A stretch of 64,000 nt of DNA from Pseudomonas sp. Choline-02u-1 (lineage in GTDB: Bacteria; Pseudomonadota; Gammaproteobacteria; Pseudomonadales; Pseudomonadaceae): contig NZ_PJBC01000009.1 of NCBI RefSeq assembly GCF_002836515.1, forward strand, positions 1 to 64,000, given 5' to 3'. This document shows, piece after piece, positions 45,871-56,100 of this stretch. The notes under the pieces are model-generated. The model was not told where the DNA came from. It saw nothing but the letters and a program-made list of their open reading frames with translations, and searched no databases. Position 1 is the stretch's first letter. Every line of letters starts with the position of its first letter. A program made the translations under genes and the position numbers.

Positions 45871-46638
45871 TCAGGACTTCTTCGCAGTAGCCTTGGCTTT
45901 TGCGCCGCGCTGGCGCTGGGCTTCGAACAGGCACACGCCAGTGGCGACCGAGACGTTGAGGCTGCTGACGCTGCCAGCCATCGGCAGGTTCACCAGATAG
46001 TCGCAGTGCTCGCGGGTCAGGCGACGCATGCCTTTGCCTTCGGCGCCCATGATCAGGATGGTCGGGCCGGTCAGGTCCTGGTCATAAATGCTGACCTCGG
46101 CTTCCCCAGCGGTGCCGACTACCCACAAGCCGCGCTGCTGGAGTTTTTCCAGAGTGCGCGCCAGGTTGGTCACAGCCACCAGCGGAATCACTTCCGCAGC
46201 GCCACAAGCGACTTTACGTACAACCGGAGTCAGCGTGGCTGACTTGTCCTTCGGCACGATCACCGCCAGCGCACCAGCCGCATCGGCCGAACGCAGGCAG
46301 GCGCCGAGGTTGTGCGGATCGGTTACGCCGTCGAGCACCAGCAGCAACGGCGCACCTTCGGTGCGATCGAGCAACTCGTCGAGCATTGCTTCGCCCCAGA
46401 CCTGGCTCGGACTGACTTCCGCAACCACGCCCTGATGCACGCCTTCAACCCAGGCATCCATTTCGCGACGCTCGGCCTGACCGACCTGAACACGGTTTTC
46501 GTTGGCCAGCTCGACCAGCGTCTGCACACGCGGATCGTTGCGGCTTTCCGCCAGCCAGATCTGCTTGACGCGCTTGGGGTGGTGACGCAATAACGCTTCT
46601 ACCGCGTGAACGCCGTAGATTTTTTCCAACTGACTCAT
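45871..46638 (-). CDS. rlmB: 23S rRNA (Gm2251) 2'-O-methyltransferase RlmB
   Basis: A 255-aa SpoU (SPOUT) methyltransferase with an N-terminal RNA-binding domain (MSQLEKIYGVHAVEALLRHH) and a knotted C-terminal domain. Motif 1 NLGACLRSA, motif 2 IMGAEGKGM and motif 3 SLNVSVATG are present. It methylates G2251 in the peptidyl-transferase P loop. Its ATG overlaps the rnr stop by 4 bases (ATGA), so RNase R and this enzyme are co-translated. The tail is lysine-rich. Confidence 0.95.
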   Translation of the reverse strand: MSQLEKIYGVHAVEALLRHHPKRVKQIWLAESRNDPRVQTLVELANENRVQVGQAERREMDAWVEGVHQGVVAEVSPSQVWGEAMLDELLDRTEGAPLLLVLDGVTDPHNLGACLRSADAAGALAVIVPKDKSATLTPVVRKVACGAAEVIPLVAVTNLARTLEKLQQRGLWVVGTAGEAEVSIYDQDLTGPTILIMGAEGKGMRRLTREHCDYLVNLPMAGSVSSLNVSVATGVCLFEAQRQRGAKAKATAKKS

Positions 46639-49265
46639 GACTTCGCCTTCGGTTTACGCGCCCCGCCACTCTTGGCTGGAGCGGAACCCGCTTTTGGCGG
46701 GCCCTTACGGTGTTTGCTCGGTTTGGCCGGCTTGCCGTCGGTCGCCCTGTCAGGCGCCGACCGCCCGGTCTTTCCCCCGGACGCCGCTTTACCACCGTTT
46801 TTCGCATCGGCCAGCAAGGCCTTCTTCAATTCACGGCTTTTGCGCAGCTCGGCGTTTTTCGCCACGGCATCGCTCGGGCGATAGGCTTCGGCACCCTTTT
46901 CCTTGGCCGGACGACGGCTGGCGGTTTTCGCTGGTGCCTTTTCTTCCGCAGCCTTGGCAGCAGGCGCAGCGGTTTCGGTGCCACGTTTCTTGCGGCCGAT
47001 CGGCGCGCTGATGGTTTTCTCCGCCATTTCGAAGTCGATCTTGCGCTCGTCGAGGTCGACGCGCATGACCCGCACTTCAACCGTGTCGCCAAGACGGAAG
47101 CTGCGACCGGTGCGCTCGCCCGCCAAGCGGTGATGCACAGGATCGAAGTGGTAGTAATCGCCCGGCAGCGCGGTGACATGCACCAAGCCTTCGACGTAGA
47201 TATCGGTCAGCTCGACGAACAGGCCGAAACCGGTCACGGCGGTAATCACGCCCGGGAACGACTCGCCGACGCGATCTTTCATGAACTCGCACTTGAGCCA
47301 ATTGACTACGTCGCGGGTCGCTTCGTCGGCGCGGCGTTCGCTCATCGAGCATTGCTCGCCGAGTTGCTCCAGCGCCGCTTCGTCGTACGGATAGATGCGC
47401 GCTTTCGGAATGGTCATCGCACCGGCACGACGGACGTGCGGGGTGTCCTGTTTGGAATGGATCACGCTGCGGATCGCGCGGTGCGTGAGCAGGTCCGGAT
47501 AACGACGGATCGGCGAGGTGAAGTGGGTATACGCTTCGTAATTCAGGCCGAAGTGGCCGTCGTTTTCAGCGCTGTACACCGCCTGGCTCAACGAACGCAG
47601 CATCACGGTCTGGATCAGGTGGAAATCCGGACGGTCCTTGATGCTGGCGAGCAAGGCCTGGTAATCCTTTGGCGACGGACCGTCCTTGCCTTTGTGCAGG
47701 GACAGGCCGAGCTCACCCAGGAAAGCCCGCAGTTTTTCCAGACGCTCCGGTGGCGGACCGGCGTGAACGCGATAGAGCGCAGGAATTTCGTGCTTCTTGA
47801 GGAATTCGGCGGTGGCCACGTTGGCGGCCAGCATGCATTCCTCGATCAGCTTGTGCGCATCGTTGCGCACGGTCGGGCGGATTTCGGCGATCTTGCGCTC
47901 GGAGCCGAAGATAATCCGGGTTTCCTGGGTTTCAAAATCGATCGCGCCACGGACGTGACGGGCGGCAAGCAACACCTTGTACAAAGCGTAGAGCTGTTTG
48001 AGGTGCGGCACGACGTCGGTGTACTCACCGCGCAGTTTGCGCGCTTCGGTAGCCTTCGGCGTTTCCAGCATCGCGCTGACCTTGTTATAGGTCAGACGAG
48101 CGTGGGAATGGATCACCGCCTCATAGAAGCAGTAGTCGGTCATTTCGCCGGACTTGGAGATGGTCATCTCGCAGACCATGGCCAGACGATCAACTTGCGG
48201 GTTCAGCGAGCACAGGCCGTTGGACAGTTGCTCGGGCAGCATCGGAATCACGCGCTCGGGGAAGTACACCGAGTTGCCGCGAACCTGAGCTTCGTTGTCC
48301 AGCGCCGAGCCGATCTTCACGTAGCTGGAAACGTCGGCAATCGCCACGTACAACTTCCAGCCACCGGAAAACAGACGCAGCTTGCCCGGTTTGGCTTCGC
48401 AGTAGACCGCATCGTCGAAGTCGCGGGCATCTTCGCCGTCGATGGTGACGAACGGCAAATGGCGCAGGTCGATGCGCTTCTCTTTGTCCTTTTCTTCAAC
48501 TTCCGGCTTGAGCTTGGCGGCTTCCTTCACAACCGCTTCAGGCCAGACGTGCGGAATGTCGTAGGTGCGCAGGGCGACATCGATTTCCATGCCCGGCGCC
48601 ATGTAATTGCCGACCACTTCGACCACATCGCCTTGCGGCTGGAAACGAGGCGTCGGCCAGTGGGTGATTTTCACCTCGACGAACTGACCGATCTGAGCGT
48701 TGGCGTTGCGGCCCGGCGTAACAAGTACTTCCTGCTGGATTTTCGGATTGTCGGCAACCACGAAACCGATTCCGCCTTCTTCGAAGTAGCGGCCAACAAT
48801 GGTTTCGTGCGCGCGGGACACTACTTCAACGATCACGCCCTCGCGGCGACCACGACGGTCGAGCCCGGAAACCCGAGCCAGCGCACGGTCACCATCGAAT
48901 ACCAGACGCATTTGCGCCGGGCTCATGAACAGGTCGTCGCTGCCATCGTCCGGCACCAGGAAGCCGAAACCGTCACGGTGACCACTGATGCGGCCGAGAA
49001 TCAGGTCGAGCTTGTCCACCGGCGCATAAGTGCCACGGCGGGTGTAGATCAATTGAGCGTCGCGCTCCATGGCGCGCAAGCGGCGGCGCAGGGCCTCGAT
49101 CTGGTCTTCAGTGGTCAGACCAAACTCTTCGACCAGTTGCTCGCGGGCAGCAGGCGAACCCCGATCGGCGAGGTGCGCCAGGATCAGTTCGCGGCTGGGA
49201 ATAGGGTTTTCGTATTTTTCCGCTTCACGAGCGGCCTCGGGATCGAGGGACTGCCAATCGGCCAT
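46635..49265 (-). CDS. rnr: Ribonuclease R
   Basis: A 3'-5' processive exoribonuclease of the RNB family, 876 aa, that degrades structured RNA and acts in rRNA and tmRNA quality control. Order: N-terminal HTH/cold-shock domains (to about 230), the RNB catalytic domain with DGEDARDFDDAVY metal-binding aspartates (about 280-292), the S1 domain near 650-730, and a long Lys/Ala-rich tail. The tail (about 750-876) is longer than in E. coli RNase R. The start at 49265 has an A/G-rich upstream region. It is the first gene of the rnr-rlmB pair. Confidence 0.96.
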   Translation of the reverse strand: MADWQSLDPEAAREAEKYENPIPSRELILAHLADRGSPAAREQLVEEFGLTTEDQIEALRRRLRAMERDAQLIYTRRGTYAPVDKLDLILGRISGHRDGFGFLVPDDGSDDLFMSPAQMRLVFDGDRALARVSGLDRRGRREGVIVEVVSRAHETIVGRYFEEGGIGFVVADNPKIQQEVLVTPGRNANAQIGQFVEVKITHWPTPRFQPQGDVVEVVGNYMAPGMEIDVALRTYDIPHVWPEAVVKEAAKLKPEVEEKDKEKRIDLRHLPFVTIDGEDARDFDDAVYCEAKPGKLRLFSGGWKLYVAIADVSSYVKIGSALDNEAQVRGNSVYFPERVIPMLPEQLSNGLCSLNPQVDRLAMVCEMTISKSGEMTDYCFYEAVIHSHARLTYNKVSAMLETPKATEARKLRGEYTDVVPHLKQLYALYKVLLAARHVRGAIDFETQETRIIFGSERKIAEIRPTVRNDAHKLIEECMLAANVATAEFLKKHEIPALYRVHAGPPPERLEKLRAFLGELGLSLHKGKDGPSPKDYQALLASIKDRPDFHLIQTVMLRSLSQAVYSAENDGHFGLNYEAYTHFTSPIRRYPDLLTHRAIRSVIHSKQDTPHVRRAGAMTIPKARIYPYDEAALEQLGEQCSMSERRADEATRDVVNWLKCEFMKDRVGESFPGVITAVTGFGLFVELTDIYVEGLVHVTALPGDYYHFDPVHHRLAGERTGRSFRLGDTVEVRVMRVDLDERKIDFEMAEKTISAPIGRKKRGTETAAPAAKAAEEKAPAKTASRRPAKEKGAEAYRPSDAVAKNAELRKSRELKKALLADAKNGGKAASGGKTGRSAPDRATDGKPAKPSKHRKGPPKAGSAPAKSGGARKPKAKS

Positions 49266-49425
49266 TAGAGAGTTTTCACCTTGTCTATATGCGGGTTAGT
49301 TTGGCATAGGCGCCGGGAAACGGGAAATTTCCGCTTCTATAAGGCTTTGCAAGGCCCTGTATCGACGCTCCGATACCGTTTTGAACGCCGCTGGTAAAAA
49401 AATTCAGTTTTTTCTGCGGCAGGGG

Positions 49426-49454
49426 TTTACAGTTAAAAAGACGCTCCGTATAGT
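49426..49454 (+). promoter_or_regulatory. Sigma-70 promoter of tRNA-Leu copy 1
   Basis: TTTACA (49426-49431), a 17-base spacer and TATAGT (49449-49454). The -10 is followed by GC-rich GCGCGCC, a stringent-type discriminator expected at stable-RNA promoters. Confidence 0.8.
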
Positions 49455-49490
49455 GCGCGCCATCGACGACGCACAAGCGCTTTCGATGAT

Positions 49491-49577
49491 GCCCAGGTGG
49501 TGAAATTGGTAGACACGCCAGCTTCAGGTGCTGGTGACCTTACGGTCGTGGAAGTTCGAGTCTTCTCCTGGGCACCA
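49491..49577 (+). tRNA. tRNA-Leu(CAG), copy 1
   Basis: 87 nt including an encoded CCA. The acceptor stem is GCCCAGG (49491-49497) with CCTGGGC (49567-49573), discriminator A. Anticodon stem CCAGC/GCTGG encloses loop TTCAGGT, anticodon CAG at 49525-49527. The long variable arm and GGTGA/GTTCGAG elements fit a class II leucine tRNA. It reads CUG codons. Confidence 0.97.
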
Positions 49578-49616
49578 ATTTCGAGTTTGAGACTAGATCA
49601 GTTTCAAGACTCACAC

Positions 49617-49641
49617 AAAACCCGCGAAAGCGGGTTTTTTG
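49617..49641 (+). terminator. Terminator of tRNA-Leu copy 1
   Basis: AAAACCCGC-GAAA-GCGGGTTTTTT: stem with T-run, 40 bases after the tRNA. Confidence 0.9.
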
Positions 49642-49693
49642 CATGTGCGGGAAAGCTTTTGTTCACGCTGATTTATTAAAACCAAATCAGGGG

Positions 49694-49722
49694 TTTACAG
49701 ATCAAAAACGCCTCCGTATAGT
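49694..49722 (+). promoter_or_regulatory. Sigma-70 promoter of tRNA-Leu copy 2
   Basis: TTTACA (49694-49699), 17-base spacer, TATAGT (49717-49722), the same layout as copy 1, also with a GC-rich discriminator. Confidence 0.8.
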
Positions 49723-49757
49723 GCGCCACATCAACAGCGGCAACGCTTGCGATGATT

Positions 49758-49844
49758 GCCCAGATGGTGAAATTGGTAGACACGCCAGCTTCAGGTGCTG
49801 GTGACCTTACGGTCGTGGAAGTTCGAGTCTTCTTCTGGGCACCA
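49758..49844 (+). tRNA. tRNA-Leu(CAG), copy 2
   Basis: 87 nt with CCA, nearly identical to copy 1. The only arm difference seen is a compensated base pair at the foot of the acceptor stem: GCCCAGA (49758-49764) with TCTGGGC (49834-49840), A-T instead of G-C. Anticodon CAG at 49792-49794. Confidence 0.97.
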
Positions 49845-49880
49845 ATTCAAATTCAAGGTTCTGACCTTGGATTTCACAGA

Positions 49881-49903
49881 AACCCGCGAAAGCGGGTTTT
49901 TGC
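49881..49903 (+). terminator. Terminator of tRNA-Leu copy 2
   Basis: AACCCGC-GAAA-GCGGGTTTTT, the same stem as copy 1's terminator. Confidence 0.88.
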
Positions 49904-49970
49904 GTTTCTGGCTTCCTGAATTTTGCCATCCCTACAGGATCACCAGTCGCCCCACAAGGCGCACTTGAGA

Positions 49971-49992
49971 AACAATATCGTTTATCATTGTT
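49971..49992. promoter_or_regulatory. Possible Fur operator upstream of the iron transporter
   Basis: AACAATATCGTTTATCATTGTT has 6-base inverted arms AACAAT/ATTGTT and a centre with TATCATT, resembling the 19-bp Fur consensus (GATAATGATAATCATTATC) imperfectly. It lies about 40-60 bases upstream of the ABC binding protein start. Confidence 0.45.
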
Positions 49993-50029
49993 GCAAGTTT
50001 TTGCAATGCGACAGTGAGGAACCCTGCGA

Positions 50030-51040
50030 ATGACGTTTCGAAATACCCTGCGCCGAGGCCTGACCTTCACCCTCCTCGGCCTGGCACTCGCCACTCCCCT
50101 CACCCAGGCTGCCGATGCGGTTTCCCTGACTCTCTACAACGGCCAGCACAAGGAAGTCGGCGACGCGATTGCCAAGGCTTTCGAAGCCAAGACCGGCATT
50201 CACGTCAACGTGCGCAAAGGCAGCAGCAACCAGCTCGCCAGCCAGATCGTCGAAGAAGGCGATCGCTCCCCCGCCGACGTGATCTACACCGAAGAATCGC
50301 CGCCACTGAACAACCTCGGCGAACAGGGCCTGTTGGCCAAGGCCGATGACGCCACGCTGGCAGTTCTGCCGGAAAGATACGTCGCCGCCAACGGCACGTG
50401 GATAGGCGTTACCGCTCGCGTACGCGTGGTCGCGTTCAACCCGAAACTGATCGATGAAAAAGACCTGCCGAAATCGGTGATGGAATTCTCCGAGCCACAG
50501 TGGCAAGGCAAGGTCGGCTTCGTCCCGACCAGTGGTGCCTTCCAGGAACAGGCCGTTGCGATCATCAAACTGCACGGTCGTGACGCTGCTGAAGAATGGC
50601 TGACCGGCCTGCGCGCGTTCGGCAAGACGTACAGCAACAACATGGTCGCGCTCAAAGCCGTGGAAAATGGTGAAGTCGCCACCGTGCTGGTGAACAACTA
50701 CTACTGGTTCGCCCTGCAGCGCGAGAAGGGCAAGCTGGATTCCAAGCTGCATTATTTCACCGGCGGCGACGCTGGCGGTCTGATCACCGTGTCCAGCGCT
50801 GCCGTGCTGAAATCCAGTAAACACCCAAGAGAAGCCCAGCAATTCCTCGCCTTCATGGCCAGCGAAGAAGGACAGCGCGTGATCACTCAGACCACCGCCG
50901 AATATCCGCTGCACAAAGGCATGGAATCGGATCGCGGCCTCAAGCCGTTCAGCGAACTGGAAGCGCCGAACGTCACTCCGGCGGATCTGGGCAACGCAGA
51001 AGAAGCCTTGGAACTGGAACGCGAAGTTGGTCTGAACTGA
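50030..51040 (+). CDS. Iron(III) ABC transporter periplasmic binding protein (FbpA/HitA type)
   Basis: A 336-aa class II binding protein. The signal peptide is residues 1-27 (RRGLTFTLLGLALATPLTQAA). The mature protein begins with LTLYNGQHKEVGDAIAKAFEAKTGI, the FbpA/SfuA family opening. Family tyrosine pair (NNYYWF at about 224) and AEYPLHKGM near the end are present; the tyrosines coordinate Fe3+ in HitA/FbpA. Overlaps the permease start by one base (TGATG), so it is one operon. No ATPase is adjacent. Confidence 0.88.
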   Translation: MTFRNTLRRGLTFTLLGLALATPLTQAADAVSLTLYNGQHKEVGDAIAKAFEAKTGIHVNVRKGSSNQLASQIVEEGDRSPADVIYTEESPPLNNLGEQGLLAKADDATLAVLPERYVAANGTWIGVTARVRVVAFNPKLIDEKDLPKSVMEFSEPQWQGKVGFVPTSGAFQEQAVAIIKLHGRDAAEEWLTGLRAFGKTYSNNMVALKAVENGEVATVLVNNYYWFALQREKGKLDSKLHYFTGGDAGGLITVSSAAVLKSSKHPREAQQFLAFMASEEGQRVITQTTAEYPLHKGMESDRGLKPFSELEAPNVTPADLGNAEEALELEREVGLN

Positions 51041-52605
51041 TGGCAGCATCGTTATCGGCCCCCGCCGCGCGCGGGGGTTACGTGCCACGACGCAAACGGC
51101 CGTCGATCTGGCTGGTGCTGCCGGTATTGCTACTGGTGGTCATGAGCCTGCTGCCATTGGCCTATGTCGGACTGAAAGCCTGGCAGGCCGGCTGGGCCGA
51201 GGCGCTGCATTTGCTGTGGCGCCCGTATGTGTTCGGCCTGTTGCGCAACACCTTGGCACTGATGGTCGGCGTGACGGTTACCTGCGCCGTGATAGGTCTG
51301 TCGCTGGCGTGGCTGCTGGAACGCAGCAATCTGTCGGGCCGTCGGTTATGGGGCGTGGTTCTGTGCCTGCCGTTTGCGGTGCCGGCGTTTGTCAGCAGCT
51401 TTACCTGGGTGTCGCTGAGTGCGCAGTTCGAAGGCCTCGGCGGGGCGATTCTGGTGATGAGCCTGTCGAAGTACCCACTGATTTTTCTGCCGGTCGCGGC
51501 AACCCTGCGCAATCTCGATCCCTCTCTCGAAGAGTCCGCACGCACGCTGGGGCAGAATCGCTGGGGCGTGTTTTTCCGCGTCACCCTGCCACTGCTGTGG
51601 CCATCCCTGCTGGCCGGTTCACTGTTGATTGCGCTACACATGCTGGTGGAATTCGGCGCACTGTCGATCATCGGCCTGCAAACCTTTACCACGGCCATTT
51701 ATCAGCAATTCGAGCTGGAATTCAGCAACGCCAACGCGGCAATGCTTTCGGCAGTATTGCTGGCGCTGTGTCTGCTGCTGTTGTGGCTGGAGTTGCGCGT
51801 GCGCGGCAAGGGCCGGCATGTGCGCACCGGCCAGGGCGCGGCGCGGCGGGCTGAGCAGGTCAAGCTTGGGCCGTGGGCAGCGCTCGGTCAGTTGTATTGC
51901 CTGGTGCTGGCGATTATCGGCAGCGGCGTTCCGCTGGGAATGCTGGCCTACTGGCTGGCGGTCGGCTCATCGGCGGCGTTCCCGGTAGCGGCGATCACCG
52001 AAGCGCTGCTGTCATCGCTGGCATTGTCGCTGGGTGGCGCGGCGTTGTGCCTGGTGCTGGCCGTGCCGGTCGGCCTGCTGGTGGTGCGCTATAAAGGGCA
52101 GTTGGCGATCTGGGCCGAACGTTTGCCGTATCTGCTGCACGCGCTGCCGGGGTTGGTGATTGCGCTGACGCTGGTGTATTTCGCCCTGCACTACGTGCCA
52201 GTGCTGTATCAGACCTCGGGACTGCTGCTGATCGCCTATGCGCTGCTGTTTCTGCCATTGGCGCAAGCGCCGATTCGTACGGCGCTGAACAAGGCTGCAC
52301 CGCAGCTCGAAGAAGCGGCGCGGACGCTGGGCGCGTCGTCATTCACGGCATTTTGCCGGATAACCCTGCCGATTATTTTCCCGGCACTGGGCGCGGCGTT
52401 TGCGCTGGTGTTCCTTGATGCGATGAAAGAATTGACCGCAACATTGCTACTCAGCCCGACCGGACTGAATACGCTGGCGACCGAGGTCTGGGCGCATACG
52501 GCGAATGTCGAGTTTGCGGCGGCGGCGCCTTATGCGGCGTTGTTGATTCTGGTTTCCGGGTTGCCGGTGTATCTGTTGACGACGCGGATGTATCTGAGCC
52601 GCTAA
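51040..52605 (+). CDS. Iron(III) ABC transporter permease (FbpB/HitB type)
   Basis: A 521-aa fused permease with about twelve membrane helices, two homologous halves each with a cytoplasmic EAA-like loop: LEESARTLGQNRWGVFFRVTLP in the first and LEEAARTLGASSFTAFCRITLP in the second. Such duplicated FbpB permeases pair with a single FbpC ATPase. No ATPase gene follows (the next gene is convergent), so it must be supplied from elsewhere. One-base overlap with the binding protein gene. Iron as substrate is likely, but other metal or small ligands of the same family cannot be excluded. Confidence 0.87.
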   Translation: MAASLSAPAARGGYVPRRKRPSIWLVLPVLLLVVMSLLPLAYVGLKAWQAGWAEALHLLWRPYVFGLLRNTLALMVGVTVTCAVIGLSLAWLLERSNLSGRRLWGVVLCLPFAVPAFVSSFTWVSLSAQFEGLGGAILVMSLSKYPLIFLPVAATLRNLDPSLEESARTLGQNRWGVFFRVTLPLLWPSLLAGSLLIALHMLVEFGALSIIGLQTFTTAIYQQFELEFSNANAAMLSAVLLALCLLLLWLELRVRGKGRHVRTGQGAARRAEQVKLGPWAALGQLYCLVLAIIGSGVPLGMLAYWLAVGSSAAFPVAAITEALLSSLALSLGGAALCLVLAVPVGLLVVRYKGQLAIWAERLPYLLHALPGLVIALTLVYFALHYVPVLYQTSGLLLIAYALLFLPLAQAPIRTALNKAAPQLEEAARTLGASSFTAFCRITLPIIFPALGAAFALVFLDAMKELTATLLLSPTGLNTLATEVWAHTANVEFAAAAPYAALLILVSGLPVYLLTTRMYLSR

Positions 52606-52677
52606 AAGATCGCAGCCTGCGGCAGCCCCTACAGGATGGTGCGTTTCCCTGTAGGAGCTGCCGCAGGCTGCGATCTT
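52604..52677. repeat. Inverted repeat of the GATCGCAGCCT family between convergent genes
   Basis: AAAAGATCGCAGCCTGCGGC...CTACAGG (52604-52635) and its inverse CCTGTAG...GCCGCAGGCTGCGATCTT (52648-52677), arms about 30 bases with a 12-base spacer. It begins within the last codons of the permease and ends just before the chemoreceptor stop, so probably ends both transcripts. Confidence 0.8.
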
Positions 52678-52683
52678 CTGATC

Positions 52684-54618
52684 TTAAGCCCTGAACTGCC
52701 CCAAGCTCGCCTTGAGCTGCGCCGCCAGACCATCCAGCACCTTGCCACTGGCCGTCGTCTCCACCACTGCCTGCGCCGCTTTCTCGGCCTGCGCATGAAT
52801 CGTCTCGACTCGCCCACGTACAGCCTGCGCCCCCTGCGCCTGATGCGCTGCCGCCTGCGTTGCCAGGCCGATCGCCGCGTGCACTTGCTCAACCGAGGCT
52901 TGTACCGATTGCTGCAGTCGTGCGCTGTCACGCAGCACCAGCAATCCTTCACTGGCCTGCCGTCCCGCCTGGCCAATCGCCTCGACCGCCTCCCGTGCGC
53001 CCTGCTGCAACGCGACGATGTGCGCCTGAATATCGCCCGTCGAGCTTTGTGTCTTGCTCGCCAATGCACGCACTTCGTCGGCGACCACGGCGAACCCACG
53101 CCCGGTCTCTCCCGCGCGCGCCGCCTCAATCGCTGCGTTCAAGGCCAGCAGGTTGGTTTGCTCGGCGATACCGTGGATCACCGTCAGCACCACTTCGATC
53201 TGCTCACTCTGCTGTGCCAGCCGCTCGATGACTTTCGCCCCGGTGTCGACCTGCCCGGCCAGCGCTTCGATCAGGCCGCCGACCCTGGCCGAGGTGCGGG
53301 TGTTTTCATCGGTTGCTTGACGGATTTCCACCACTTGCTTGAGTGCGGCCTGCATCGCATGGCTTTCCGATTGCGCCTCGTCGGCCATTTGCGACAACGC
53401 ACGCAGGCTCTCGGCAACTTCATCGCGCTGCATGCCGGCTGCCGCATCAGCGCCGGCATTGCGCAGCGTCATTGCGCCAATCTCGACGCCGGTGCGCTGA
53501 GCAACATCGCCCGCCTCGCGCACGATCGGCTGCAACTTGTCCACAAAGCGGTTGACCGCCGAAGCCATGTCGCCGATTTCATCCTTGCTGTTGATCTGCA
53601 CACGCTTGGTCAGATCGCCCTCGCCCGCCGCCAGATCGTCCATCGCCGCGTTGAGCATTTTCAGGCGATTGACTACCCGATGACCGAGCACCACGGCCAG
53701 CAAAAGCAGCACGCCGCAACCGACCAGTGCCAGGCCCAGGCCGATGCGCCAGCGCAATGTCGCAGCTGCCTCCTGAACGGTTTGCGCGGTGTTGGCTTTC
53801 ATTTCGCCGGCGGTGGCTTGCGCCGATTGCAGGCGCGCCTGCATCGCTTTGGCGCTGTCCGCCGCCGCACCTTTGAGGCTGTCGCCGACCAGTTGATCGC
53901 TGCTGGCAATCAGCGCCAGGAAGCGTTTGTCGAGTTCGGCCAGATCAGTTTCCACCGAGGCCGTGGAAACACCCATCAGCACCTTGCCGATTTCCACGCC
54001 ATTGGGATTGATCGAGGCTTCGAGGTAGTAGACCGATGGATCGTTTTTCGCCGCATCCAGCACTTTGTCCAGCGCACGCTCGCCCTGACCTTTTTCCAGC
54101 AAGGCCTTGTTGATCGGGTTTTCACGATTGAGGTAACGGGTCAGGTGCTGGCCAGTGGCGTCGTCATAGACGACGAACAGCACGTTGGGGTTGCGCTGGG
54201 CGCGGCGAGCGAACTCCGATAGCGTTGGTACGTCACTGTCCCACATGGCACGTGGCGCTACGGACGCAAGCAACTGCGCCATGTCGTTAGCCGAATCCTT
54301 CAGATCCTTTTCCAGCGTGGCACGCAGTTGCGCCTGCTCTTCTTTGAGGCGCGCAGACAAACCGGCGGTCAGACGCTGACGAGTGCTGGCCGACAAAGCA
54401 TCAAGACTGGAAGTGACTTCACGCCCGGCCTGCTCCAGCTCACCGGAGAGCTTTTGACTGTCGGCTCCCAGGCGCACGGCCAGATCGGCTTCCAGCGCCG
54501 TGACGGTGCTCCGCGTCAGGGCAACGGCCACCAACACCTGCACCAAAAGGGCGATACCAAGGGTAACGAACACCGGTCGCAGCAAACGGCTTTGTAACAG
54601 TGAGAGAACGGCTGACAC
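52684..54618 (-). CDS. Methyl-accepting chemotaxis protein
   Basis: A 644-aa transmembrane chemoreceptor. TM1 at about 12-34 and TM2 at about 290-310 flank a periplasmic domain of about 255 residues, mostly helical with a small alpha/beta part ([32 protein letters not shown]). Cytoplasmic: HAMP ([28 protein letters not shown]) at about 320-365, then the signalling hairpin with tip [16 protein letters not shown] and [15 protein letters not shown]. The ligand is unknown. It is monocistronic, convergent with the iron transporter. Confidence 0.93.
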   Translation of the reverse strand: MSAVLSLLQSRLLRPVFVTLGIALLVQVLVAVALTRSTVTALEADLAVRLGADSQKLSGELEQAGREVTSSLDALSASTRQRLTAGLSARLKEEQAQLRATLEKDLKDSANDMAQLLASVAPRAMWDSDVPTLSEFARRAQRNPNVLFVVYDDATGQHLTRYLNRENPINKALLEKGQGERALDKVLDAAKNDPSVYYLEASINPNGVEIGKVLMGVSTASVETDLAELDKRFLALIASSDQLVGDSLKGAAADSAKAMQARLQSAQATAGEMKANTAQTVQEAAATLRWRIGLGLALVGCGVLLLLAVVLGHRVVNRLKMLNAAMDDLAAGEGDLTKRVQINSKDEIGDMASAVNRFVDKLQPIVREAGDVAQRTGVEIGAMTLRNAGADAAAGMQRDEVAESLRALSQMADEAQSESHAMQAALKQVVEIRQATDENTRTSARVGGLIEALAGQVDTGAKVIERLAQQSEQIEVVLTVIHGIAEQTNLLALNAAIEAARAGETGRGFAVVADEVRALASKTQSSTGDIQAHIVALQQGAREAVEAIGQAGRQASEGLLVLRDSARLQQSVQASVEQVHAAIGLATQAAAHQAQGAQAVRGRVETIHAQAEKAAQAVVETTASGKVLDGLAAQLKASLGQFRA

Positions 54619-54710
54619 TTTAAATCCCTCTACGTTGACGCCATTAATTTGATGGCACTCTTGTAGCCAGATTTACAGCAAAGGTCATGCCGTCCAACAG
54701 GCATAAACGA

Positions 54711-54740
54711 CAAAGGCCCCGATTAAGGGGCCTTTGTTTT
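54711..54740 (-). terminator. Terminator of purA
   Basis: AAAGGCCCC-GATTA-GGGGCCTTT; read leftward, GTCG follows the stem without a T-run, while on the plus strand TTTGTTTT follows. It lies 17 bases beyond the purA stop. Confidence 0.6.
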
Positions 54741-54756
54741 CTACATCAACGACTTA

Positions 54757-56100
<1,344 letters not shown>

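Noticed and set aside
46710..49268. 852-codon open frame on the plus strand opposite rnr
   Set aside because: It is the antisense shadow of a clear RNase R gene; long antisense frames are common in GC-rich DNA, and no family motif is visible.
49491..49844. Integration site of a mobile element at the duplicated tRNA-Leu genes
   Set aside because: No integrase, phage or conjugation genes follow and both tRNA genes are complete with their own promoters; plain tandem duplication explains it.
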